From: Narthecium ossifragum
Taxonomy: Eukaryota; Streptophyta; Magnoliopsida; Dioscoreales; Nartheciaceae
DNA: 64,000 nt
Direction: 5' to 3'
Assembly: GCA_963920575.1 (NCBI GenBank)
Contig: OY986975.1
Coordinates: 20,739,897 to 20,803,896, forward strand
Shown piece after piece: positions 44,472 through 55,900 of the stretch. Below the pieces are notes generated by a model, which made no database searches, was not told the origin of the DNA, and worked only from the letters and a program-made list of their open reading frames with translations. The translations under genes were made by a program, and so were the position numbers. Numbering within the stretch: position 1 is the first letter of the stretch; every line of letters begins with the position of its first letter.

Positions 44472-44903
44472 ATGGACCGATTGAAAAATCTCCATCGGAG
44501 AAGCTTCTCCTCCATGGAGACCGGCAACGCATTCGCGGAAGCCTTCGCTGTGAGCTCTCCGACGGCTTTCAGCGATGACGGCGGCGGTGGTGGCGGCGGG
44601 GATCGGTGTTTCGAGCAAGAGGAGAGGATGGACTTGTTATGGGAGGAGTTCAACGAGGAGTTGCACCGGCTGTCCGGTGACCGGAAGCCAAGGGTGGCTG
44701 AGGGGGTTGGAGGTCGAGCCAATGCGGAGGCGCAGCTCCGGTGGGCGCCGACGTTGGGGGCGTTGGGGTCGTCGAGGAGAGGCAGGATGCTTCGGCACCA
44801 CCGGCGCCGGAAGCCGAGCTTGCTGGTGATGATCAAGTTGCTGAAGAGCCTGTTCTTGGTCAAGAGAAATCAGCCACCCAGAGGAACATTGAACAAATCA
44901 TAG
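44472..44903 (+). CDS. Uncharacterised plant protein with a MDLLWEEFNEEL motif
   Basis: A single-exon 143-residue frame, GC-rich against an AT-rich background. It has a basic N-terminus (MDRLKNLHRRSFSSMETG), a glycine run (DDGGGGGGGD), an acidic helix-prone segment at about 52-64 (RMDLLWEEFNEEL) and a C-terminal basic and hydrophobic part (LLVMIKLLKSLFLVKR). I recall small plant proteins that share the MDLLWEDFNEE motif but know of no assigned function. No signal peptide; the C-terminal stretch is too short and basic for a clear membrane helix. The ATG is preceded by a TATA-like run at 44417, and codon use fits a real monocot-type gene. A poly(T) run follows the stop. Confidence 0.65.
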   Translation: MDRLKNLHRRSFSSMETGNAFAEAFAVSSPTAFSDDGGGGGGGDRCFEQEERMDLLWEEFNEELHRLSGDRKPRVAEGVGGRANAEAQLRWAPTLGALGSSRRGRMLRHHRRRKPSLLVMIKLLKSLFLVKRNQPPRGTLNKS

Positions 44904-47101
44904 TGAGTTTTTTTTTTTTTTTTTTGGAAGCCTAATTCTCTATCAGATCTAAAAAGCATGGCATGGAATTTGCAAAGAAAGGAAACTAATTAGGAGTCCA
45001 TCAAATTATGAGGTGTGTAAATATAAACGCCAAAAACTTTAATATAGTTATTTTTAATGATCATGTAATTGATATAAAGACAGAATTTTCATTAAAAAAA
45101 TCATATAGAATCACTTCTGGTTCCTTTGTTCTTCTGAAATTTTCTGAATAATTTTCTTATGAAATTCAGAGGCATTTAAAGAAATTGGTTTGCCTATAAA
45201 ATCATGAATATATATATTAACAGAAAGGAACATGCTTAATTGGTGATGAGTTGTAATTGCCCATGTTCTTCCAACTGTACTCTGTTAAAATTTAGATTAT
45301 ATTCAGCACCTAACTATTATTATATACTGTAGTAGTGTGTAGACTTGTGACTAAATTTGTGGTAGATCTACTGAATAAAAAGATCTGAAAAAGAAAGCTC
45401 ATCATTAAGTTATATCTGCCATCTACCAGTTTAAATGCTCTTTCTTTGAAACTTCAACATGTGAAGTTGGTTGTGATTTATATGTAAACCAATTTAGTAG
45501 GCAAGTATTAAGGATTGGTCTAATTCAGAAACTTAGATGTGGCCATTAATTCACAAGAAACAGAGTGAAGCACAATTTTGATAAGTCATTGTAGTGCCTC
45601 TGTTTTTTTTTTTTGCATAATTTTCCAGAAGATTTAGAAAGCGAAAACTCCAGGATATGCCTTTAAATTCAGGTAATTTGTCGATCTTTTACTATAATTT
45701 TCATTGAATCAACATTGAGAAAAGCCCAATATTTCTCAACCATTTATAATTTCTTCGGCTATTCTGCGTGCCATAACAGTAAAGAAAAATGTGTGAAAAT
45801 AATTATAAAGAGGTGTCCAAGTTCAAGTTCTACATGGGTTATCAGATGTAACAGCCTCCTTTTATATGTGGCTTAACTCTAAAATAATAAAAATAAAAAT
45901 AACGGTAATAATAATGATGATAATAATAATAATAAGGGAGTTGATACTGGATGGAAAAGCTTTCTTGGAGCTTATAAGGTTGGAAGCATGTCCAATAGCT
46001 CTCACCTAATTCACTAATAACATGTACGTATATGAGGGCCAAGCTACTGCTAATGAGAGTGGTCCCCAGGTTAATGTACATATGCTTTGATTTGGGAATC
46101 ATTTGAGTAAAATCCAAACATTCCCAATTGTTCATAAGAGTTGAGAAATGATTCACCCTCTCAGGCTTTACAGTTGCACTTGTCCTTTTGGTATTTTTGG
46201 TTGCGTGAGGTCGAGCGGGAAATTGACCGGTTTTAGAAATTACGACAACCATCACTCTCTTATTTTTTTATTTTTTTTTGAATAAATTAGAAAATTAGGA
46301 TTACCTCTCCTTCTCATTGGTCATGTCCGTGACACCTGATCATCACCTGCCCATTTCACTCCTGAATAGCAATTTCACTTTTAAGAAAGTGACTTTAAGG
46401 AAAGTGAAATATCCCTATAACTCACTTCTCCACGCTTTGCTGCCCCTCCAAGAAAACAAACTACCACGAATGTTATTTTGGAGTTTATCAGAATCAAAGG
46501 AACAAAATAGACGTCTCGATACTTTTTTGAGAGTAAATCTCACCTATTATGATTGATACTAAATCAAGTTTATGTCCTACTCAATTAAGTAATTAAGTGC
46601 TCTCATTTTCCCACAACCACTACAAGCTCCCTTTCAAACATCAGTGTTCATCAAGTGTAATGCAGGTCTTTTTATGTAAGTTCAAGAAATGTACCATCTC
46701 ACATATCCACATCCTCCAACTTATTATTTTTCTTTGTCATATTTATTTTCATCCGATCATCGTCTCCACATATGTTACGAATCTATCAGCAGCAAGAGGG
46801 ATGGTAGCATACCTCCTATGAAAAAAAGGGACCTATTGAGTCGCTGACCATCCAAATCCATGGATTGAACAACGCGGTGATCAACACCCACTCTCAAATA
46901 ATATAGATGATCCAATATAATTCCTTACGTGAGATATTGTCACCGAAACTTAAACTCAGTTTTTTCCGAGCTCTTTGACTATCACCTCCCCCCCTAAATA
47001 CCCAGATTTATTTCCATCGGAAATTGATCATTTTGCTTAGCAAATCAAGCAATATCTGTCAAATAAAAAGAGAGAAAAATAAACAAAACTTACCTAGATT
47101 T
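44904..47101. other. Long AT-rich intergenic region, no gene seen
   Basis: Includes the 3' flank of the 44472 gene, poly(T) tracts at 44908 and 45607, and an AT-only low-complexity patch (ATAATAATAATG, 45885-45945). None of the frames of 60-140 residues here carries a recognisable motif. Confidence 0.5.
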
Positions 47102-47634
47102 TTTTTTTATTGCTAAGTTGAGCTAAAAGACTAGGTGTTACAACAAATCACTCAAAATACATCCTTACAAGTTCCGAGCAGCACAACAGGCGCCCCCTGC
47201 TTAGCTCGTTGCGTGAGGTCATCCGCCACCGAGTTCTTCTCAAGTGGTATAAATGCAAAGATCGCTCCACCAAGCAGAACAGCCAAACTCCAAATTTTCC
47301 TCAAGACGGGTTTCATTCCTACTTGCCTAACCTCTCTTTCATTAATGGAGTTAACTGAAGTCTTAAAATCAAATTCAATAATGACATTACCAATTCCCCA
47401 CGCTACGGCGTCCTCCAAAGCTCGCAAGATTACAAACATCTCTGTTTCATCACTACTTTGTATCGGCATTCTCTCAGCTATCACCCATGATGGAGAGTCC
47501 CTCTCATCCTCCAAACAAATCACTTCAATGCCTACCTCCAGAGCTCCAAAAACCCAAACACCATCAGTTTGCAAACAAAACTTGCCTGGATGATCCTCTC
47601 TAATTAATGCAAACAAAAGTTTCTTATATGTCAC
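47102..47634 (-). mobile_element. LINE-type non-LTR retrotransposon fragment with RNase H-like domain
   Basis: The minus-strand frame 47634-47152 (160 residues) resembles the plant RVT_3 RNase H-like domain found at the end of LINE ORF2. CLQTDGVW carries the first Asp, SSDETEMFVILRALEDAV the Glu helix, VIIEFDFKTSVNSIN the next Asp region, and FIPLEKNSVADDLTQRAK the final helix motif (normally PRExNxxADxLA). The T-run at 47102 is the poly(A) tail of the minus strand, so this is a 5'-truncated insertion about 0.53 kb long. No upstream RT is present. Confidence 0.75.
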
Positions 47635-48139
47635 ATTTTATCCAAAAACATTACCCATCTCTCCAATTGCATTAAGCTTGTATTAACTCAACTACCGCAT
47701 AAATAAACCATCTAATCCAATTCATCCACCTTAATTATTACCTACTCTCTAAGCTCCTCACGTGACCATCACGTGACACATCTAGTAAATCTGCACCATA
47801 AACAGCAACTACCAGTACAAACATCGGCACGATACCTGCATCAAGATTAGCCTCCGATATTATAAGATCAATCTAAACGGTTCAGACGATGCCCGCATAT
47901 TAGTTACAGTGAGGACATTACGGATCACGGGTTAGCTATAGTTATTCTGGCACGAGGAAGTTGGAAATTATAATTTTGACTGAAAACTATAATATCTATT
48001 GTCCGAAAATTAACTAGAAAGCAATCGCCTTGACAAAAACCCTGCAAACCCTAGAAATTTATTTAAAAAGTTGGAATTTGGAGATCTCGAGATTGAGATC
48101 GAAACCCCTAGCAGGTTCCGATTGGAGAACAATGTTGGC
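47635..48139. other. Promoter region of the MUCI70-like gene
   Basis: About 500 bp between the LINE fragment and the start codon at 48140. No obvious TATA box at the right distance. CTTGACAAAAACCCTGCAAA and AACCCTAG-type sequence near 48030-48055 are typical of plant leaders. Confidence 0.4.
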
Positions 48140-51100
48140 ATGGCTCAGCTCAGGCAAGCTGGCGCCGATCGGATCCCTTTCGCCGGCGCCGGCGACCCGG
48201 TCGCGGTCAGGAAGCAGCAGCACCCCCGCCTCCGCCGCCGTCTCCGTCGCCGCTCCCCCGCGGCTTCCATCTCCATAGCACTCATTGCCATCCTCTTCGT
48301 CGCCTCCCTCCTCTTCGTCTTCCGAAAAGGTCACTCTTTTTTCCCCTGTTTCTGAACTCTAGTTTTGGGATCTAGTCTTATTGGAGTGTTCTTTGTAGAG
48401 ATTGAAAGCGGAGAAGATGAGGATCGAGAAGGGAACGGATCAAAGACTAGAATTTTATCAAAAGGGTCTATTTTGCCCAGGGTTCTCAAGTTCGGGCGTG
48501 GATCCGACACGGCCGGGAGGGACTCGAGGTATTGGGACAGAGATGATAGGAGACGTGATACGGGATACCTTGGAGAAGAGTCATCTGATGGGTCGGAATC
48601 AGAGAGTGATAAGAATTCGAGTGCTCAGAAGAGTGGGAAGAGGGATGGACTTGGGAAGAAGCAAGAGAAGTTGGAGAGTGGGAGGTTGTATAATGAGGGT
48701 GGGAGAGCTGAGCTGGATTCATATAAGGAGGAGTATGAGGCTTCGTTGAAGAATGGTAAGGAATGGAGAAGGGAAGATCTGTTCGAGATTAGTAGCGATG
48801 ACGAATATGATGATGGTATTGATGTAGATGATGAGCTCAATGAGGCACATAATTATGGTGATAGTGGTGGGATTTCCGGTGGTGAGGATGTTGGGGACGG
48901 TGAGAATGATGTCTCTCATAAGGAGGAGAAGGATCGAGCTGTTGATTCGAGGAAAATTGCTGGTGGGACTAGGAAAGAGCACAGTGTAGTTGGTGGGGAG
49001 TCGGCGAAGTCATCTCGATCACAGAAGAAGGCGGCATCAAAGAAGAAGCCTCGTCACAAATTTTCTGGTGAGTTTAGATTCTGATGAAATTGGATGCGCT
49101 ATAAATTTGTCCCTAGTATGGAATCCATGAATCATGGCAAAAACTTCTTAGAACAATCTGCATTATGCACTGTATGGAAAATAGAAAATAGACAACAGGT
49201 ATAATAGGTCAGTTCGACAAATAGTGGATTTAATAAATATCTCTAATCATACAAGCATATTAACCATCTGTAAAGGCTTCTGTTTCATCTGCTGTGCCAA
49301 AGTTTCATCTTGCTTGCTTTGGGTATACAGGTCAAGAGATTGAATTTGAGTAAACATTATCTCAGTTCCTGTGTAGGTTACATCTGACTTCATTATGCAA
49401 GCAGTGTCACCTCTTTAGAAACCATAACTGTCACTTCTTACCCTAAGTTCCTGAGATGAGACTTATGAATCCTTATACTTATCAATGGCTGTAAATGCAT
49501 CCATTTGTGTCTTATCTTAAGCGCATTCCTTATAGCATTTGTCAATGTAACTTAATTCTGAATTGATCTTCCCTGGTCTGTGCCTAGCCTGGGACCCTGG
49601 GTATGTTGAATCACAGTTGCCTATACATTGTCAGATTAGCTCGTATTTAAAAGTTGAACCATTTACTTTTCAGTTAATCCGAAGTATATCATCATTCCCC
49701 TTAACTCTTCTCTTAAATGTCATCAGGCTCAACTTGCGAGATGAAGTTCTTGAACTCTACAGCTCGGCTTGTAGAGCCTGTGGCGACTAAAAGATTTGCA
49801 AGATTTTCGTTGCAGTACACAGACAGAGAAGAAAGGCCTAGTGGATCAGAAAAATGGGAGCCAAGATTTGCTGGGCATCAGAGTCTGCAGGAAAGGGAGG
49901 AATCATTTCATGCTCGTGACCAAACGATTAACTGTGGCTTTGTTAAAGGCCCTATGGGATCACCTAGTACTGGATTTGAAATAGAAGAAGATGATGTGAA
50001 ATTCATGAGCAGTTGTCACATAGCTGTAGCATCATGCATCTTTGGCAATTCAGATCATTTGAGAACTCCTTATACCAAAACGGTAATGGTTTTGTGTAGA
50101 CATGTCTATTGTTTTGTATGCTACCTGTTATATCAGCATGCACCTCTTCAGGCTCTGGAAGATCTATTAGCATAAACCCTGTGCTGAGACATGTATCGTA
50201 CCTGTCAACACGGACTGGCATGATAATTCATGGCGGGAAGTGATATCCCCCATTCTTTGATTTGGAGAACCCAAGTTTTTATCTTCTTGCGTCATAATAT
50301 ATGCTCTCTCTTCTTGATGTCTCTCTTTTTATGGTTGATTAACATAGAGAAACTGGGATGTTTTCATTGTGATTAGCTTAATAGTAGTTATCTTAATCTT
50401 GCAGGTGACACGGCAATCTAGGAAAAATGTCTGTTTTGTAATGTTTGTTGATGACAATACATTGCAAACATTGCTGTCGGAAGGCCAAAAGATGGATACT
50501 TCGGGGTTCATTGGTTTGTGGAAGATAGTAGTCGTAAAAAATTTACCTTTCACAGACATGAGGAGAGTTGGAAAAGTACCCAAGTTCCTGGCACATCGAC
50601 TTTTTCCTTCTGCCAGGTGAGAGGAAGGTAGATATGAAACAAATATGGCAATAAAAGGATGTTCAAGTTCATAAAATTCATCCAATTTGATTCTGTCCTT
50701 TATCACTAGCACATATTTATATTCTCATACAAGCTCCCTCTTCTAGTGTGTCTGGTGCTACTAAAACGAAGATTCATGTGTCAACTTATCTATGTTGCAA
50801 ACAGTTATGGAAACATTAAGCTGATTCTAGGTCCCTAGCTCACATCACAAATGTGGACTGTTTACCAGCTGGATGTAAAAGTGTAGCTTAAACAACGAAG
50901 TGAATCTTTGTGGCTTCTCATTAAATAGAGAAAATGGTTTCGGGTAGGCATTAAATTCCTTGAATAAGCTTTGTCAATTAGTGTTTCATGCGGATCTTTT
51001 ATCTGGTTTTCTACAAAACTGTAACTAGGTATTTTCCCCATATTCGTATACCGTATACAACTCGTGGTAAAATGCTTTCTATTTTTGTGAGTAGATGACA

Positions 51101-51827
51101 GATTTCTGAACTAAATTATGTGCAGGTATTCAATCTGGCTTGATAGCAAGCTGCGACTTCAGAGTGATCCTCTCCTCATTCTGGAGTATTTCCTTTGGCG
51201 ACGGGGCTATGAATATGCTATATCTAACCACTATGATCGCCATTGTGTTTGGGAGGAGGTGATGCAAAATAAGAAGCTAAATAAGTTTAATCATACGATC
51301 ATTGATCAGCAATTCCAGTTCTACCAGGCTGATGGTTTGAAGAAATTTGACCCCTCAGATCCTATGAAGCCTCTACCTAGCTGTAAGACATCCTCCCAGA
51401 TCATCTATAAGTGGATGACAAGTATTTGTTTCATCATTTACCTCACGATTGCTATTGTATATGTGCAGATGTCCCGGAAGGATCTTTTATCATGCGAGCG
51501 CATACACCGATGTCGAATTTGTTTTCCTGTTTATGGTTCAACGAGGTTGATCGGTTTACTCCTCGCGATCAGTTGAGTTTTGCTTATACATATCTGAAGC
51601 TGAGAAGGATGAATCCAGGGAAGCCATTTCATCTCAATATGTTCAAGGTGCACCTAAAATACAAATTCTGCAATAATTTAACCACCTATTCATGCTTGTC
51701 GGTTTTAGTAGCCTCGAATTTTTGTTTTAACATGATTCTCCCTTTTCAGGATTGTGAACGGCGGAGCATAGCAAAACTATACCATCATAGATCAGAAGAT
51801 AAGCGAAACACTCCTACCAATAGATAA
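48140..51827 (+). CDS. MUCI70-like hexosyltransferase (DUF616)
   Basis: Seven exons with consistent phases: 48140-48329, 48399-49067, 49727-50082, 50405-50616, 51126-51382, 51469-51647 and 51750-51827, encoding 646 residues. A basic cytosolic N-terminus (RLRRRLRRRS) precedes one membrane anchor at about 44-62 (ISIALIAILFVASLLFVF), the type II layout of Golgi glycosyltransferases. A charged stem of about 230 residues follows. The DUF616 domain then has CEMKFLNSTARLVEP, RFARFSLQY, GFVKGPMGSPSTGF, CHIAVASCIFGNSD, KNVCFVMFVDDNTL (DxD-like), RYSIWLDSKLRLQSDPL, YAISNHYDRHCVWEE, VPEGSFIMRAHTPMSNLFSC and NEVDRFTPRDQLSFAYTY. MUCI70 is needed for seed-mucilage pectin and xylan in Arabidopsis. The start was chosen as the first ATG before the basic segment. 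Confidence 0.93.
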
Positions 51828-52409
51828 GAGGGCAATGGCTTGCTTCGTACTTGGACCATTCAGAGCTGTTATGGCTTTCAGTTTTAGCTCCAATACTACA
51901 ATCGATGTTACCGCTGTTTCGAGTTGATGGTACCCACAATGCGCAGATTACAAGCCCTTACACAGCTGAATTGCTGCATTCCTTCTGTCAGATCCTTTCT
52001 TTTCTGCCCCTGTATCACCTGCTATCAGGCATTCCTTTGACACATTTCTTCGTATTTTTTTATTCGTCTTGTTCAATTACCTTGGTATGCCCTAAAATGG
52101 TGGTGCCTGTGATGTATTTTGTGCTCCTTTAGGTTAATGTAATGCTTCCTTCCCCACAGGTGGCATTTAGACCCTGGCATGCTTGAATTCATGATTGTCT
52201 TTTATTATATTTGGGTAACGCAATTGAGTTATCTTGTAAAAGCTCTTTGTACATTCAAAACATATTGTTTTGAGAGTTCGATTATGAGACCTTTAAACTA
52301 GTGTTTGACACACTGGTTTGATTTTGTACATTTTGTTGTTTCATGAATGATCTTAGATTCAGAGTTAAAGGAATGAGTATAGAAAAAAATAGAATAATTG
52401 ATGATAGAA
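51828..52409. other. 3' flank of the MUCI70-like gene
   Basis: Likely 3' UTR followed by spacer, with an AAACTATACC run before the stop and several AATAAA-like words. No other gene. Confidence 0.5.
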
Positions 52410-52573
52410 TAATCTTGCCCGGGAGGGTTCTGGGTTGTAATTGGTTTGTAAGACAGCATGCTGTAGCTTTTGGCTCAGCATGCTGTAGCTTTTGGCTCAG
52501 CATGCTGTAGCTTTTGGCTCAGCATGCTGTCTTACAAACCAATTACAACCCAGAACCCTCCCGGGCAAGATTA
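52410..52573. repeat. Perfect 54-bp inverted repeat enclosing a 22-bp tandem repeat
   Basis: Arms at 52410-52463 and 52520-52573 are exact reverse complements over 54 bp, from TAATCTTGCCCGGGAGGG to GACAGCATGCTG. Between them, a 22-bp unit (CAGCATGCTGTAGCTTTTGG plus CT) occurs three times exactly from 52454 to 52519. The unit itself contains the palindrome CAGCATGCTG. A transcript would fold into a long perfect stem. It lies between the convergent 3' ends of the MUCI70-like and PDI genes. It is not a terminator in the bacterial sense; it could be a foldback element, a young inverted duplication or a small-RNA precursor. Confidence 0.97.
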
Positions 52574-52984
52574 CTTTTGATGTTTTGAGAATAAAAATGG
52601 AGACAAGGAGGTTATCCCATTATCTCCAAACCAGTCGTCAACTGTGATGCAGCTGATCGATGTCTTTCAATAAAAATCAGTACTAAAACATATGATAATC
52701 CCCAAATGATAAAAAAAAAAATTGAAAGCAAGATCAGATGCATCAACAACTAGTTATATTCATGGAGATATTTATTCACGGCCACAAAAGGCAAACCTTC
52801 AGGCAGACAACTAATCCCCAGTTTATTCTAAAGATTCAACTTAAATAGTTTCAAAAGAAGCTACATTCTACAAAACATAAGTTATGTCTCTAGCTTCAAG
52901 AATAAAATTTTAAGACAAACTGTCTTCAAAACTTTGAAGTTAATACCACCTCTTCAAAGTAGAAGGTAAAGGTAGACGACTCGA
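52574..52984. other. 3' flank of the PDI gene
   Basis: Likely 3' UTR and downstream DNA of the minus-strand PDI gene, AT-rich, with a poly(A) run near 52711. No gene. Confidence 0.5.
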
Positions 52985-55900
52985 TTATAGCTCATCCTTT
53001 GGCTCATCTTTTACGGACTCGGGCTGAACGGCGTCATCCCGGTTCTTCTGTATAAAATCGATGAAGCCTGCCACTGTTCTATCTCCATCATATTGCACAA
53101 GCTTACTACCAGCTGTACGGAAGTAAAGAGTTGGATATCCCTGAACTTCAAACTCACTTGGAATATCGTTTGCAGTAGCATCCTATAAAACCAGAAACAT
53201 GTTAAGAGTAAAATTATTCTAGAATAAACCAAACTAAGAGAAAATAAGTCTAATGATCATATAGAACCATGGGTTCACAAGAACTTATTTTAATAGGACA
53301 GATAATGAAAGGGCATAATGTGAAATCAAACCATTCTTTTTAATTCCATCCCTGGAGTAGAAACCAGGCCCATAATTCAGTAACCACCTTTCCTGTAGTT
53401 AAGGGATCCATCTATCAACATAATTAATATGGATCAACATGAAGAGCCTAAACAGAAACTCTTCAAAAGACCGTGCCATAGGTATCAAACTACAAATATT
53501 AGGAACTCCTCGACGCATTAGCCAATCACATATCCCAATTAGGAGAAAAAGAAACTTAAGGGTTGTGGTCATAGCCGGAAGCAAGGGGGTGTGCACTGAA
53601 TAGACCCAGTTTTTTCAATGTCAGATAAGAGCAATGACACGTCTTCTTACCTATTCCAGTGCCAAATCAAGGCAGAAAGGCAAGCAAAAAACCGTAAAAC
53701 CTAGCTAGCTACCAACAAAGCTTAACTCTAAAGGCCATTCATGCTAAACTGAACTAGAGCACACGACACCATCAAATCTTTAATAAAAATACACTCTTCC
53801 ACGCTATCCTATTTCACATAACTAATTTCGTCCAACGCAGTCAGGTTGGCTAGCCTTGTCAGAGCTAAAACAAACCAAGTACTGGTTAAATTGGCCATGT
53901 ACAAGGTTCACAGCCAAGTATCCATGATTCAAGGGCTATCCTGCTTTCAGAGCTGAAAAAAGTTTAATTCAAACAGAATTGTTTTAGCAAGCTGAAACAT
54001 AAAGATGCTAAATTTAGGAATGCCTAAACGAAACTGATGAAGAAAAGCCTTACAAAAAACCAACAAATCATGGAGAATAATGTCACAAATACTGAGACAA
54101 ACCAATACTAGTTGCATTAAGAATTTCTCAGAGATGCTAATCTAACTAGTGATCTTTTCACAGCCCTTTTTGGAAAATTGCTCAAATGCGTGAGCCTTCA
54201 AACAAAATAACATTGTTTAAGAGGTCAAATATCAAAGATAACCAACTCATATGCAAGCAATCATTAAGTCACGTCTGGTAGATCTTAAATGAAACAAAAA
54301 ACAGACAAAAGCACATTGCTATTATGTTAACTGATAAAATAGTTACCATCTTTGCAATGACCACATTGGCATCATTTCCAAATGACACTGCTACTTCATC
54401 CAAGATAGGCACAAGTTTTTTGCAATGCCCACACCAAGGTGCATAAAATTCAAGTAGAACTGCAACCAAAAGCTCACATTAGAACATAAGGAAACGGCCA
54501 CAGAGCTTAGGAGCATAAATCTGTTCTGTAACAACAAAGAATAAATCCGTTACTACATCATAAAAGAAGACGCATAAACAACAGCCATAATCTCATTCAT
54601 TTTATCTGACCCAAGGTCCCTAGACTGCATTACTCTTTCCAAAGGCAAAGACACCCAAAAAGTGCACTAGTCACAGAAAGTTTCTCTCAAAAACTTTTAC
54701 CAATTTCTTTAATCACAATGAAACCTAGCCATGAAAAGATTATTCATTTGAAACAAATTTGGCATCTAAAGCGTAAATTAGTGGCCTTCCAGTCTAACAT
54801 TCCTTGGCACAGATTTCCTATTCAAATTGTTGCAAGTATTAACACTCTGCTTCCTCCTACGCCTTCCATCCATCCCCATTTTTAAGATAGAAAATCCCAA
54901 GGACAAAAGCTAAATTGAATTTTGATAAAAGAAATTCTGACAAGAACAAACCATTCTTTCCAGAGTTAAAAACCACATCATGAAGGTTGTCAGCCACAAC
55001 AGTCTTGACAGGTTCATCATTGACCTCAGGAATTGGCTCCGATTTCCTGAAAGGTTTTAAGCTGCCATCCTGCTTGAGTTTAACATGATTAGAAAAGGCA
55101 AAGATATTGCAAAAAGGTTTCACCTTCCAATTCATGAACTTGTTAGTTGAGAAATATCTTGGCAGCACATAAACAAACTAGCAGAAGACATATGACTACT
55201 TTGGTGACAGTTAAAAAAGCAGCAGATGCAAGAAGACGGTGTGAATATCATACTATCAAGAATACAAAGTGACGGGAAAGGCACCTTGGCAAAGGTAAAG
55301 GTATAGGGCCCTTACCATGAACTCCTTCAGAAAACTCGCAATCTGGTTGGGCTCCACATTAGGCTTGAGGTATTTCTGGCTATCAAGAGTCGTTATGATG
55401 ATGAGGGGGACCTGATCTTCTCTAACGCCGAAGTACTGGTAACTCATACCAATCCCAAAAAGAAACCATGTCAAAGAAACATCTAAGACAGTAGATATTG
55501 GAGAAGGAATCTAACCCAACGAAGGATTATAACTAACCTGGAAGGCACCTCCACTGGCCTCAAGATCACCTATGAGGAAACTAATGTTTTCTCCTTTGTA
55601 GTGCTGAGCAACCTCATGATATTCAGATTTAAAAGCATCGATATCCTCACCACTGAAATTCAGAAACAGCATAGCCTATCCATCGCCAGAACAACAGAAA
55701 GACTCAATCAAGCATATATAGAGGACTAAAACTACAATATTAAAAACGTATGCGATGCAATCTGCAGAATTTTAGTACATGTCTCAGAAAGATCAGCAAG
55801 CTGCAGTCTTAAGAGTATCTTGTCTACATCAAAGTCAAAGCCTCACAATATGCATCTTAATTAACGGTTTGGTTTTGCTCTAAAACAAATCCAACCTTGT

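Noticed and set aside
52454..52519. Three identical 22-bp repeats as a CRISPR-like array
   Set aside because: There are no spacers, the repeats are contiguous, and the sequence is eukaryotic.
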